64,000 nt of DNA from Streptomyces sannanensis. Its GTDB lineage: Bacteria; Actinomycetota; Actinomycetes; Streptomycetales; Streptomycetaceae. Positions 17,201 through 25,844 of this stretch are shown piece after piece (positions within the stretch are counted from its first letter, which is position 1; every line of letters starts with the position of its first letter). The stretch spans positions 7,192,001-7,256,000 of the forward strand of contig NZ_BAAAYL010000001.1 of the NCBI RefSeq assembly GCF_039536205.1. The letters are read 5' to 3'. The position numbers and the translations under genes were made by a program. The notes under the pieces are model-generated. The model made no database searches, was not told the origin of the DNA, and saw only the letters and a program-made list of their open reading frames with translations.

Positions 17201-19072
17201 TGTCCGGAGCGCGGACGTCTGCTGGTCCAGCCGTTCGGTGACCGGGGCGGCTTCGGCGACGGTGGTGATCGCCTCCGCCGCGGCGGTCAGGCTTCGTACC
17301 CGTGCGTGGTGGTCGGCGAAGGCGTCCTCGCGCTGGAGGAAGCCGATCGCGCGGTGTGCGGTGGATGCGACGCGATCCTCGACGTCCTCGGCCAGTGCCG
17401 CGATGGCGCCCGTGTCCGCGTACCGCATCTCCGCCAGACTCACCAGCCGGCCCTGGGCGCGGCGGAGTTCCGTGATGCGGTCGGTCCACTCCTCGGCCGT
17501 GCCGGCAGTCTCGGCGCGCAGACGCCGGTCCAGTCGTTGAATGCTCTCCGCGGCCTCGGTAAACGCCTCGGCGGCCTGATGGGTCAGGGCCTGTACGGTC
17601 CTGAACTCCGCCAGCACCTGGCCCGCGGTGGCGCGCACCTCCTCCAGCAGGCTGCGCGGGTCGCCCGTCTCCGGCTCGCCCAGCCAGGGGTGCCGGTCGA
17701 CGGTCCTCGTGCAGGATTCGACGAGCGCCTCGTAGAGCTCCTCCGTGGCCCGGGCGTCGGAGACCTGCCGCGCGACGGCGAGGCAGTCGGAGATGCCGCG
17801 CACGAGGTCGGCATTGCCGATCCGCGCCAGATGCCCATGGCCGGCCGGGACGGTTGCCGCGTACACGTCAGAGATGTAAGGGGTCTGCCACAGCCGCACG
17901 GGGTGTACGCGCGCGGGCTCGTCGGATGTCTCGTACAGGGTGGCGAGAGCCCCGTCGTCGAACAGCGCGTATCCGCCGCATACGAGCGGGGTGGCGACCT
18001 CCTTGCGGATCAGGTTGTACGGGAGCAGCACGGTGCGGCCCGACGCGGGGGAGTGGAAGGCGTAGAGAACGTCTTCGCCGTTGGGGGACCTGACGGTGTG
18101 CTCGAACGCCAGTCCGGCCGTATCGATGTCGAAGGTCCTCACCGTGCCTGTGGCGAGGCAGTAGCCGCCCGGGAAGACGATGCCCTGGTTGTCCGGCAGA
18201 CGGCGGCAGGACTGTCCGATGCCGTCCAGCCGGACCACTGATCGCGTCAGAGCGTTGACGACCAGGTGGCGGCGGGACTCCTCCTGGTACGGGCGGATGC
18301 GCAGCAGGAGCAGGGCGCCGACCACCGCGTACGCCACCTCGGCGTCGGCCAGTGACTGCAGGGGCTCGTCGACCGGTTCGCTGAAGAGGGCCTCCTCACC
18401 GGCCAGTACGGTCAGCGTGCCCCCGAGCGTCGAGACGGACACCGCGCCGGCCAGGCGGATGCGCGGGTGCCGGCCCGCAATGTGGTCGTCGCGGGTCGTC
18501 TGCACCCAGGTGATGTCGTCGGCGGGTGCGAGGAGATGGTCCCTTTCGCCTTGGGCGTCCAGGAAACGCGGCGCTCCTGCCGGGGACAGGGACCAGCGCA
18601 GCACGCGGATGTCGTCCGCGTGCTCACCCGTGCAGAAGACGGCCAGCAGTCTGCCGTCGACGATGCGCAGCCGGCGCAGACGCGCGCCGCGGTAATAACG
18701 GTGCAGCGCCTCGAATTCCCGGCGGAAGTCCGGGTCGTCGAGCAGGCCCGGCACCCCCTCCCCGGCGAGCCGCTTCAGATCACGGTCGTAGAGAGTGAAG
18801 ACGTCGCCGACCGCGGTCTCCTCTCCGGACCCCGCAGGGGTGTGATGCCCCAGCAGGAGACAGTCGCCGACAGCGACGGCGTCGCTCACCACGAGGCCCT
18901 GTTCCGACCGGAGCTGTCCGGTTCCGGTGAGGGCGAGCTCGGTGGAGCCGAACTCGGCGATTCGTGCGGTGTTGAGCGCCTCTGCGCGTCGAGCGAGCTC
19001 GGTGGCCTGAGCGGCGAGGCGGACGCGCAGCACCTCGTACGTCCCTTCGTCCACCCGGGTCTCCGTCTCCAT
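14228..19072 (-). CDS. Giant DNA-repair-ATPase-like AAA protein (DUF3686)
   Basis: 1614 residues. The ATG at 19072 follows GGAG at 8 bases and is preferred to the upstream ATG at 19093. The N-terminal ~500 residues are beta-rich (DUF3686-like), then long Glu/Arg-rich coiled coils (about residues 550-850). The C-terminal AAA module has LLLLLSPPGYGKTTLMEYVA (Walker A) and NVMLYVDDIQ (Walker B), followed by RNMNKIAARI. Such proteins are named DNA repair ATPases by homology only. It is the last gene of an operon with a flotillin (90 bp upstream) and an NfeD-like protein, so a membrane-stress or remodelling role at the inner face of the membrane is more plausible than repair; this is inference. 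Confidence 0.85.
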   Translation of the reverse strand: METETRVDEGTYEVLRVRLAAQATELARRAEALNTARIAEFGSTELALTGTGQLRSEQGLVVSDAVAVGDCLLLGHHTPAGSGEETAVGDVFTLYDRDLKRLAGEGVPGLLDDPDFRREFEALHRYYRGARLRRLRIVDGRLLAVFCTGEHADDIRVLRWSLSPAGAPRFLDAQGERDHLLAPADDITWVQTTRDDHIAGRHPRIRLAGAVSVSTLGGTLTVLAGEEALFSEPVDEPLQSLADAEVAYAVVGALLLLRIRPYQEESRRHLVVNALTRSVVRLDGIGQSCRRLPDNQGIVFPGGYCLATGTVRTFDIDTAGLAFEHTVRSPNGEDVLYAFHSPASGRTVLLPYNLIRKEVATPLVCGGYALFDDGALATLYETSDEPARVHPVRLWQTPYISDVYAATVPAGHGHLARIGNADLVRGISDCLAVARQVSDARATEELYEALVESCTRTVDRHPWLGEPETGDPRSLLEEVRATAGQVLAEFRTVQALTHQAAEAFTEAAESIQRLDRRLRAETAGTAEEWTDRITELRRAQGRLVSLAEMRYADTGAIAALAEDVEDRVASTAHRAIGFLQREDAFADHHARVRSLTAAAEAITTVAEAAPVTERLDQQTSALRTLTEVVAGLDGGDATARTAILENITDVVGGLNRARATVDARRRELLEGEKRASFTAEFALLGQSVTGALAAADTPESCDEQLSRLLHQVDSLESRFADHDRFLAEIADKRTEIHDAFSARKQALTDARARRAERLATSAGRVLETITRQVTLLESIEAVHTYFTSDPMVEKVRRTVGELRDLGDVVRAEELEGRIKAAREEARRAVRDRTELFADGGSTIRLGAHVFAVNTQPCELTLVPQNGGAMAFALTGTDYRAPVADPEFAATRAHWDQTLPSENDDVYRAEYLAARLIAEHGAEYLAAADLPSLVRRAAEAAYDEGYERGVHDHDATGILAAFLQLHERAGLLRYPAADRAAAQLFWAHRATPDTRRAWAREAASLVRARETFGAAPTLDALRADMTDAGLTAHAAEYLVEELATGESFTTSTTAHTLLDKFRRTVGSTPYADDISALLATGDHTGAQRLAEGWLTSYATTCGEDVDPGDLAEAVAIEICPGLGRHDVDAPLTTTVDGLLGTHPRIDRRTLRLRLDEFLARTGHFAQDVAPGFRAYQRRRHSLLAAERRRLRLAEYHPRVMSSFVRNRLVDEVYLPLVGDSLARQLGAAGDSKRTDNSGLLLLLSPPGYGKTTLMEYVADRLGLLLVKVDGPALGHGVTSLDPAAAPNTAARQELEKIDFALAAGNNVMLYVDDIQHTSSELLQKFIPLCDTTRTLNGHDLRGKRFAVCMAGNPYTESGQLFRIPDMLANRADVWNLGDVLTGREAAFAMSFVENALASHPVLAPLAGRDRADLELLVRLAAGDPAANPDRLTGPYAPAELDRVLAVLRHLLTARETVLAVNAAYMASAARTDTTRTEPAFLLQGSYRNMNKIAARISPVMNDTELAAVIDDHYAAEAHTLTTGAEANLLKLAALRGTLTEEQAARWAAITAAHVRTQALGDRGDDPLARAVNALGLLADRVAAVETAIIRATGPRPAPGHPSGRHAAPPNDVRHP

Positions 19073-19162
19073 GAATGCTCCAGCTCCTCGCATGCGTGAT
19101 GTGCTGACCCGGAGCTGCCGCCCCCCACGCGGCAGCTCCGGACGTTCCGATGACCGCGGCCG

Positions 19163-21208
19163 TCAGCCTTGGGCCGCGCCGTTCAGGTCGGCGAGCTGGG
19201 ACACGGGCACGTCGGCCAGTTCCAGCAGACGCGCCTTGTCCAGGAGCTCGTCGAGTTGGGCGGACCCGGCCGGCATGAGCTTCATCAGCAGGGCGGAGAC
19301 GGTCAGGTTCCGTACGTCGGCGGTGGAGACCGACCCGAGCACGTTCCTCAGGTCCTCGGTGAAGGACGCGGAACCGTCCAGCCACGGCCTGGCGAGGGCC
19401 TGTGCGGTCTTGGAGTGCTGGACGAAGCCGTCGACGCCCTTGCCGAGAGAGATCGAGGACACGAGACGATCCAGGAAGACCGACTCGCCGCCGACGATGT
19501 TGATGTCCGCGTTCTCCAGGCCGGTGGCGAGCACGGTGGCCTGCGCCTCGGCGACCTGTCGCTGGACGTCGAGCCCGGCAAGCCGGATGTCCTTCTCCGC
19601 CTCCAGCCGCAGCCGGTACTCCTCGTGCCCGCGGGACGCCTCGTCCAGTGCGGCCATCGCCGTGGCCTTCTCGGTGAGGCCCGCCGCCTCGGCCTTGAGC
19701 TTCTCACCGATCGCCGTCGCGTCCGCGAGGGCCTTCTCGCGGGCGCCTTCTGCCTCGGCCTTCAGCCGTGCGGCGGTGGCTTCGGCCTCGGCACGGCCGG
19801 CTTTCGCGATGGCGTCGGCTTCCTTCTCCCGGACCTGGACGGCGGCGAGACCCTCGGCCGCGGACTCCGCCTGGATTCCCTCCGCGAGCCGGATCTTCGC
19901 GCGGGCGTCCAGGTCCGCGGCCTTGTTACGGGCCTCGGCGAGGGTGAGTTCCTCCGCCGCCCTGTGGATCGCGGCCTGCTCGGCGGCCTCCGCGGCCTTG
20001 ATGTCCTTGACCAGCTGCTCCTGGGCCTCGGCTTCGGCGGCGATGACAGCGGCCTGGCGCAGCCGCTCGGCCTCCTCGACCGCGCGCAGCCGCTTGATGG
20101 ACTCCTCCTGCTCGGCGACCGTGCGGTCGACCGCGACGCGCTCCCGGACGACCTCGGCGATCTCCCTGCGCTCCGCCTCGACCTCCTTCTCGGCCGCGAT
20201 ACGGGTCAGCTCGGTCTCGCGGTCGCGGGCGATGACCTCCAGGAGGCGGTCCTTCTCGATGCGCTCGTTCTCGATGGCGATGACCCGCTCCCGGTTCTTC
20301 GCCGCCACAGCGACCTCGCGGGCCTGGTTCTCCCGCTGCACGCCGAGGTGCTCCTCGGTCCGGAGGAAGGCGCTCTGCGCCCGCAGCCGCTCCTCCTCCA
20401 CCACACGGGCGGTCTCGGCCTCCTCCCGGGCCCGCACGGTCTCGAGCTCCCGCTTCTGCTTGATCTCGGCGTCCGCCTGACGGCGCTCCAGCTCGAGGAT
20501 CGCCTCGCGGGCGTCGACGTTCTGCCGGGTGATCTCCTTCTGCTCGTTCTGCCGGTACTCGTTGGTCCGCACATGCTCCACGGCGGTCAGTTCGGTGATC
20601 TTCCGAATGCCCTGGGCGTCGAGGATGTTGCTCGAGTCCAGCTGCGCCAGCGGTGTCTGCTCCAGGTAGTCGATCGCCGCGTCCTCCAGGCTGTAGCCGT
20701 TGAGGTCGGTGCCGATGACCTGGATGATGCGGTCGCGGAACTCGTCGCGCTTGGTGTAGAGGTCGGTGAAGTCAAGCTGCTTGCCGACGGTCTTGAGTGC
20801 CTCGGAGAACTTCGCGTTGAAAAGCTCCTGCAGCGTGGCCTGGTCGCTGGCCCGTGCCGTGCCGATGGCCTGGGCGACCTTGATGACGTCCTCGACGGTC
20901 TTGTTGACCCGGACGAAGAACGAGATGCGGATGTCGGCCCGGATGTTGTCACGGCAGATCAGACCGTCCCGCCCGGTACGCGAGATCTCGATGGTCTTCA
21001 CCGAGATGTCCATGACCTCGGCCTTGTGCAGGACCGGCAGGACGACCTGACCGGTGAAGGTCACGTCGACCTTGCGCATCTTCGACACGATCAGCGCCTT
21101 GCCCTGCTCCACCTTGCGGAACAGTCGGCTGATCACGAGCAGCATGGCGATGGCGATGAGCAGGACAAGGGCGACGAGTACGCCGATGCCCAGGGTGATG
21201 GCATCCAT
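19163..21208 (-). CDS. Flotillin / SPFH-domain membrane protein (YqiK-like)
   Basis: 681 residues. One N-terminal TM helix (about residues 5-27) is followed by VEQGKALIVSKMRKVDVTF and the SPFH/band 7 domain (to ~200, with RDNIRADIRISFFVRV). The rest is an Ala/Glu-rich coiled coil (about 250-570) with many REEAE/EKEA repeats, the typical flotillin domain. It should oligomerise on the inner membrane as a scaffold. It lies 40 bp after the NfeD-like gene and 90 bp before the giant ATPase. The pairing with NfeD/YqiJ is well known; addition of the DUF3686 ATPase marks a three-part module. Confidence 0.9.
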   Translation of the reverse strand: MDAITLGIGVLVALVLLIAIAMLLVISRLFRKVEQGKALIVSKMRKVDVTFTGQVVLPVLHKAEVMDISVKTIEISRTGRDGLICRDNIRADIRISFFVRVNKTVEDVIKVAQAIGTARASDQATLQELFNAKFSEALKTVGKQLDFTDLYTKRDEFRDRIIQVIGTDLNGYSLEDAAIDYLEQTPLAQLDSSNILDAQGIRKITELTAVEHVRTNEYRQNEQKEITRQNVDAREAILELERRQADAEIKQKRELETVRAREEAETARVVEEERLRAQSAFLRTEEHLGVQRENQAREVAVAAKNRERVIAIENERIEKDRLLEVIARDRETELTRIAAEKEVEAERREIAEVVRERVAVDRTVAEQEESIKRLRAVEEAERLRQAAVIAAEAEAQEQLVKDIKAAEAAEQAAIHRAAEELTLAEARNKAADLDARAKIRLAEGIQAESAAEGLAAVQVREKEADAIAKAGRAEAEATAARLKAEAEGAREKALADATAIGEKLKAEAAGLTEKATAMAALDEASRGHEEYRLRLEAEKDIRLAGLDVQRQVAEAQATVLATGLENADINIVGGESVFLDRLVSSISLGKGVDGFVQHSKTAQALARPWLDGSASFTEDLRNVLGSVSTADVRNLTVSALLMKLMPAGSAQLDELLDKARLLELADVPVSQLADLNGAAQG

Positions 21209-21248
21209 GAACGGTCCCAGGGGTGAGAGCTGAAGAGTGTGGCGGCCG

Positions 21249-21854
21249 TCAGCCGCGGGGGTCGAGCACGGTGTCGAAGGGCGTGACCCAGAAGAACTCG
21301 CCGGCGTCGTCGTACGCGTACAACAGCCCCGTGCTGCCGAGCGCCAGCCGACTACCGTCGTTCTGCCGGACCTGCACGACGGCGGTGGAGCCGTCCCGAG
21401 CCGTGACCTCCGCCTGACCGAACGCGACGTCCACCCAGCCGGTGCGGATGGTGCAGGTCAGACCGATGAAGTCCTGCAGGGACGGCCCGGGTTCATCGGG
21501 AAAGAGCTTCACCAACGGCCGTACGAGCAGCCGTGTCAGACGCCAGGAGACGAACAGAGCGGCGAACAGCAGGACAGCACCGAGCAGATGCACAAGCCCG
21601 CCCGCCAGTCCCGCCCGGACGAGCAGCACCGATCCGGTCAGGCAGAAGAACCAGGAGCACGCGACCGTCAAGGAGGCGGACACCGAGACGGGGACACCCC
21701 CGAGGCCGAACGCATCCGTGTTCACATCGCCGTCGAAACTGTCGGATTCGACGGCGCCGAGGAGGACCAGCAGCCAGAAGCCGATGACCACGACGAGGGC
21801 CGTGGTGAACAGCACCGCGGGGAACGTAGTGGCGGCGCGCCAGAACTCGGCCAT
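21249..21854 (-). CDS. NfeD/YqiJ-like membrane protein with C-terminal OB fold
   Basis: 201 residues from ATG 21854, with GAGGGGGAAG upstream. Three or so hydrophobic segments (VLFTTALVVVIGFWLLVLLG, an Ala/Val-rich segment with SWFFCLTGSVLLVRAG, and HLLGAVLLFAALFVSW) precede a soluble C-terminal beta domain starting DFIGLTCTIRTGWVD. That order fits YqiJ/NfeD-type partners of flotillins. First gene of the leftward operon, divergent from the PucR gene 226 bp away. Confidence 0.8.
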   Translation of the reverse strand: MAEFWRAATTFPAVLFTTALVVVIGFWLLVLLGAVESDSFDGDVNTDAFGLGGVPVSVSASLTVACSWFFCLTGSVLLVRAGLAGGLVHLLGAVLLFAALFVSWRLTRLLVRPLVKLFPDEPGPSLQDFIGLTCTIRTGWVDVAFGQAEVTARDGSTAVVQVRQNDGSRLALGSTGLLYAYDDAGEFFWVTPFDTVLDPRG

Positions 21855-22080
21855 GATTCTTCCCCCTCGACCCGGCAGAGAGTTTCCGGATTCCGGCATC
21901 GGTCTCTCCGTATGCCCCCGGCGGCTTCATGCTGACAGGATGAAACATCTGTGCGCATTGCCGTACACCGGCAGTCTTTACGCTTCCTTGGTGCCGGTGG
22001 GCACCGCTCGGCGCCCACATGGCACCCTTGACATCCGCGTCAGGATCCGTCAGTGACGCGTCGAGGAGCGGGGGAGAACC

Positions 22081-23142
22081 ATGGTGGACCGCAGCACGGC
22101 CGAGGAGTATCTGGAGGAGTACGCCCAGGTCCTGGCGGCTGCCAGTGCGACCGGCAGGAGGCTCACCCGCGACGAGCTGGAGGCGCTGCGCGCCCGCGGA
22201 GAGCGGGCCGCGGAGGCCGGCATCGGACTGCGTGCCCTGGTCCGCGCTCACCTGTCGGCCGCCCAGGAGGTCCGGCCGGCGCTCTGTGGCGTCGCCACGG
22301 GTCATCTGCTCGCCGTCGTGGAGCAGGCCGTGGATGCCTTCGCGGAAGGGCACGAGCGGGCCCAGCGGGCGGCAATCCGCCAACAGGAGGCAGCACGAAG
22401 GGAGTTCATCGACGACCTCCTTCATGGACGCAGCGACCCGGGCCGGCTCGCCGAACGGGCCGAACGTTTCGGACTGCTGTTGTCCTATGCACACGCAGTC
22501 GCTGTGGCGGAGGGGCCGGAGCCGTACGACGACGGCTACCCGGTCACCCGCAGTATCGAGTCCTCACTCCTGACGCGGTTCGGGGACCGCCGCATCCTGC
22601 TCACCACGAAGAACGGCCGGCTGATCTGCGTCGCACCGGGCGACGAGCCGGACGTACTGAGCTTCTTCGCCAAGCAGGCCTACGCGGCCACGGATGGTGG
22701 CCGAGTCGCCATCGGGCGGGCCCACACCGGCGTCGGCGGCGTCGTCCACTCGTACGAGGAAGCACTGAACGCCCTTGACCTGGCCGCCCGTATGGACCTG
22801 GAGGACCCGGTGCTGCACGCCGCGGATCTCCTGGTGTACCCGGTCCTCACCCGCGATCGGCAGGCGATGGCCGACCTCGTGCTGAGCGTCCTCGGTCCAC
22901 TGCAGCAGGCGCGTGGGGGAGCGCAGCCCCTCATGGACACCCTTGCCGTCTATTTCGACACCGGCTGCGTGGCCGCCGAGGCCGCACGCCGGCTGTCGCT
23001 GAGCGTGCGGGCGATGACGTACCGGCTGGAGCGGATCCACAGACTGACGGGAGCCGACCCCGGTGACCCGGTCAACCGTTACACCCTGCAGACGGCGGTC
23101 GTCGGCGCCCGGCTCCTCGGCTGGCCCGAGGAGCCTCTCTGA
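22081..23142 (+). CDS. PucR/CdaR-type transcriptional regulator
   Basis: 353 residues; GGGGGAGAACC precedes the ATG. The N-terminal ~150 residues are helical with no known ligand domain. A GGDEF-like central part (VAIGRAHTGVGGVVHSYEEALNAL) is typical of the family. The C-terminus is the PucR HTH: TLAVYFDTGCVAAEAARRLSLSVRAMTYRLERI followed by RYTLQTAVVGARL. Family members activate neighbouring genes in response to metabolites. Its divergent placement suggests it controls the NfeD-flotillin-ATPase operon. Confidence 0.87.
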   Translation: MVDRSTAEEYLEEYAQVLAAASATGRRLTRDELEALRARGERAAEAGIGLRALVRAHLSAAQEVRPALCGVATGHLLAVVEQAVDAFAEGHERAQRAAIRQQEAARREFIDDLLHGRSDPGRLAERAERFGLLLSYAHAVAVAEGPEPYDDGYPVTRSIESSLLTRFGDRRILLTTKNGRLICVAPGDEPDVLSFFAKQAYAATDGGRVAIGRAHTGVGGVVHSYEEALNALDLAARMDLEDPVLHAADLLVYPVLTRDRQAMADLVLSVLGPLQQARGGAQPLMDTLAVYFDTGCVAAEAARRLSLSVRAMTYRLERIHRLTGADPGDPVNRYTLQTAVVGARLLGWPEEPL

Positions 23143-23249
23143 CCGATCGGTAGCCGGACTTCGATCCATCGGCCGGGAGTCTGCCCGGGCGGTCAGTGAG
23201 CGACCAACTCCTGACCGGTGCGGGCCAGGGCACGTACACGCGCGACCTG

Positions 23250-23732
23250 TCAGCGTTCGAGGTAGGCGACGGTGCCGGTCCGGCGGGCGGTGTTGATCGC
23301 GTCGAGCCGGGCGAAGTTGACCGGACTCATTTCCCGGCGCCAGCCGTCCAGGGGCTTGACCTGCCATTCGGTGTGCTCGTCGGTGAGCTTGATCTTGCTG
23401 AGCTGGTCATCGGAGAGGTGGCCGCCGTCGAAGATGAAGCCGATGTGATTGGCGGGCCACGCCGTGCCGGCGGTGATGAAGTGGACTCCGATGAGCTTCT
23501 GCGGACCTCGGAAGTCGTAGCCGGTCTCTTCCAGGCACTCGCGTCGGGCGCCGTCCCACGGGGTTTCACCCGACTCCAGGTTGCCTCCTGGCCACTGCCA
23601 GATTTCCCTCTTGTTGCGCGAGCGCATCTGGAAGGGATGGCCGGCGGTGTCGGTGAAGTACAGGCAGGCGTACGACGTAGCGCGGGCGATCGTCTCGATG
23701 TACTGCTCGGGCGGCAGCCAGGCCGACGTCAT
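23250..23732 (-). CDS. NUDIX hydrolase
   Basis: 160 residues from ATG 23732 with AAAGGA upstream. The NUDIX box is complete (GNLESGETPWDGARRECLEE, then TG), giving the Mg-binding REx2EE. LTDEHTEWQVKPLDGW follows. It hydrolyses a nucleoside diphosphate linked to another moiety; the substrate is not predictable. Its start overlaps the stop of a decayed ABC transporter gene (ATGA), so it was once the second gene of that transcript. Confidence 0.87.
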   Translation of the reverse strand: MTSAWLPPEQYIETIARATSYACLYFTDTAGHPFQMRSRNKREIWQWPGGNLESGETPWDGARRECLEETGYDFRGPQKLIGVHFITAGTAWPANHIGFIFDGGHLSDDQLSKIKLTDEHTEWQVKPLDGWRREMSPVNFARLDAINTARRTGTVAYLER

Positions 23733-23945
23733 GTGGGTTGTCCTTTCTCGGCGCGCTGAGCCGGGATGCCCCGGTCGTTCTGAAGCTCCCACAGTCCCCT
23801 GAAGAGGCCGGGTTTCTCTACGATTTCGTCGAAGGTGCCCTGCTGGATGACGCTGCCCCGGTCGAGGACGACGATGCGGTCCGCGACGGCGACGTTGGCC
23901 AGGCGGTGGGTGACGAGGACGACGGCGCGGTCCTCGGCGATACGC
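23729..23945 (-). pseudogene. C-terminal remnant of an ABC exporter ATPase
   Basis: About 70 residues: EDRAVVLVTHRLANVAVADRI (H-loop) and VLDRGSVIQQGTFDEIV, ending LWELQNDRGIPAQRAEKGQPT, which overlaps the NUDIX start. Walker A, Q-loop, signature and the TM domain are gone. A short hydrophobic piece (LTLLTLAVLPQGIAGM) just upstream, in another frame, may be a scrap of its membrane domain. Confidence 0.6.
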
Positions 23946-24109
23946 GGCCGCCTTTCATGCCGGCGATGCCCTGCGGGAGCACGGCCAGGGTGAGCAGAGT
24001 CAGTTCGCCGACCGCCCGGATGGCGTACCCCGGGGGACGCCGTGACGGCGTTCTTTCAGAGCCAGCCGCGGCGGCCGGCCTGGATGCTGTCGGCCTCCCC
24101 TGGCAAATC

Positions 24110-24144
24110 CTGTGGTGGCCACCCGGCAGGGGCGGCCACCACAG
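24110..24144 (-). terminator. Hairpin after the LuxR-like gene
   Basis: CTGTGGTGGCC and its exact complement flank a 13-base loop. It lies 73 bases past the stop of the leftward regulator at 24217 and is the likely terminator. Confidence 0.6.
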
Positions 24145-24216
24145 ATTGCGTTCGCCTGCCGTACACGTCGCACTCTCGCCGATGCGTCAGCCCCGCGGAT
24201 GCTGCTTCACTCCGGC

Positions 24217-25311
24217 TCAGCGTGCGGTGTTCTCGACCGGCGTGCCGTTCTTCGCACGGGGCCCCGCCGCACTGGCAACGGCCGGGGTCTCCGGCGCGGT
24301 GAGTCCGGCGCGTTCGGCGAGCGCACCGCCCTGGAAGCGGCTTTCGGCCCCCAGTTCGTCCAATAATTCGGCGATGTGGCGGCGGCAGGTGCGCAGGGAC
24401 ATGCCCATGCGCCGGGCGATCACCTCATCCTTGGCGCCATCGGCCAGTAGCCCCACCAGCGCCCGCCGCAGGCTGGGGCCGACCTCCTTGTAGGCGGCCT
24501 CGCTGCTGCCCCGGAACGGGGTCGCGCCGGACCAGTGCTGCTCGAAGACCCGACAGAGGTATGTCACCACATCAGGGTCCCGGACGAGCACCGCTGCCTC
24601 GCCCGATCCGCCCTCCGCACGCCGGGGCAGAAAGGCCACAACTCGGTCGAACACCACAGCTCGGTCGGGCAGTTCGGCGGCAGTGCGGTACTCGGCACCG
24701 GCCTCGGTGAGCGTCTCCACGTATCCCTGGGTGGACAGGCTGGAACGTGCCGAGTGCTGATACAGGGTGCGCATCCGGACGCCGCGGCGCAGCATCGCCA
24801 GATCCCGGTCGATGGCGTCCCCGAGGCGGTGCGGTGCTCGCCCGCCGCCCGGCTGGATGCTGAACACCTCCTCCCGGCAGCGGGCCGACTCCTCGGTGAG
24901 CATCGCCGAGGCGGAGGCCAGGTCGGGCAGCAGGTCGATGCCCTCCCGGCGACCCTGTTCGCGCCGGGCGGCGTGGTAGTACGGCATCAGGGAGTACAGA
25001 TCGTCGCGTACGGACTGGGCGTGCGCCGCGGCCTGCGCGAGCTGTGCCTCCAACGGACCCACCACTTCCGCCGCTGCGGCGTTCGGGCTGATCGGTATCA
25101 GCTCCTCGGGCTTGCCGGGAGCCGGTCTCAGCAGGCGGAGCAGCAGCAGGGTGTGGCAAGCCCCCTCGATCTCCTCCTGGCTCAGGCCGAGGGCCGGGAG
25201 CACGTCGGGCGGCCACCGCCTGAGGCTGCCGCGCGACAGTACGTGCTCGAAGACGGCGACGGCCCTCGCGTCCAGCCGTGGCAGCCCGCCCATGTTTGTC
25301 CCGATGGTCAT
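24217..25311 (-). CDS. LuxR-type HTH regulator of the lanthipeptide locus
   Basis: 364 residues from ATG 25311, with GGGGGA upstream. The N-terminal ~90 residues resemble a TrmB-like winged helix (LSQEEIEGACHTLLLLRLLR). The middle carries a phospholipase-D-like fold region found in such stand-alone regulators (RMRTLYQHSARSSLSTQGYVETL). The C-terminus is a LuxR HTH: LLADGAKDEVIARRMGMSLRT followed by CRRHIAELLDELGAESR. There is no receiver domain, so it probably responds to a ligand or is controlled by level. It is divergent from the secreted peptide and lanL, so it likely controls them. Confidence 0.8.
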   Translation of the reverse strand: MTIGTNMGGLPRLDARAVAVFEHVLSRGSLRRWPPDVLPALGLSQEEIEGACHTLLLLRLLRPAPGKPEELIPISPNAAAAEVVGPLEAQLAQAAAHAQSVRDDLYSLMPYYHAARREQGRREGIDLLPDLASASAMLTEESARCREEVFSIQPGGGRAPHRLGDAIDRDLAMLRRGVRMRTLYQHSARSSLSTQGYVETLTEAGAEYRTAAELPDRAVVFDRVVAFLPRRAEGGSGEAAVLVRDPDVVTYLCRVFEQHWSGATPFRGSSEAAYKEVGPSLRRALVGLLADGAKDEVIARRMGMSLRTCRRHIAELLDELGAESRFQGGALAERAGLTAPETPAVASAAGPRAKNGTPVENTAR

Positions 25312-25512
25312 GAGTTCCCCCGCAATGCGGCCCTGCGACTTTCGTGCCATGCAGAGTATTGCCAGGTCAAAGCGCTGGACCAACAGGGCTCGCCGGGATG
25401 AACTTTGAGGGTCTCGTTGGGCCAAAACCCACCAGGCCGACATACAGGGTGAACCCGTCGGACGCGGGCGTTCACCACCGACCCCACGACCTCCCGACCC
25501 AGGAGCTGTCCC

Positions 25513-25704
25513 ATGCCCGCAGCCATCCGCTGTCTTCTCCTCCTCACGGTCCTGCTGGCCGGCGGCGCGTCCGTCGCCGCGCCGGACGGCGGGCCGGGGA
25601 CGGCCGCCGGGCAGCACCGGGGCGGGACAGGAACGCCCATACCGGTCGCCGGAAGTCTGCTGGACACCAGTTGGGGCGACGGCTACACCCCGCCTCAGAT
25701 GTAG
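25513..25704 (+). CDS. Short secreted peptide or truncated secreted protein, 63 residues
   Basis: The ATG at 25513 has GGAG at seven bases. The first ~22 residues are a signal peptide (IRCLLLLTVLLAGGASVAA). The mature part is a 40-residue Gly/Pro-rich tail ending DTSWGDGYTPPQM. No known domain. The stop codon is immediately followed by gggcctgtccgg, a sequence seen at Streptomyces IS ends, so the gene may have been cut by an insertion and lost its 3' part. It lies between the regulator and lanL; a link to the lanthipeptide is possible but unproved. Confidence 0.45.
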   Translation: MPAAIRCLLLLTVLLAGGASVAAPDGGPGTAAGQHRGGTGTPIPVAGSLLDTSWGDGYTPPQM

Positions 25705-25844
25705 GGCCTGTCCGGAGGATCACTGACGGCCCGGCCAGGGCCGGCACCGCGCACGCGTCGGCGAAGTCCCGTCCGCCCCGGCGGAATCGGGGCCTCTGGT
25801 CCCGGCACCCTGCCCATCCGTTGCGAATTGCGAGGTCGAAGAGC
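25705..25844. mobile_element. Probable IS end remnant
   Basis: gggcctgtccggagg at 25706 resembles the termini of Streptomyces IS5-type elements, and the next ~130 bases carry no gene. A similar ACCTGTCCGG lies at the edge of the IS5 remnant at 2166. No transposase is left. Confidence 0.35.

Noticed and set aside
19169..21226. 685-codon + strand frame opposite the flotillin gene
   Set aside because: Low-complexity Leu/Gly/Asp translation expected from the antisense of an Ala/Glu coiled coil; no start signals.
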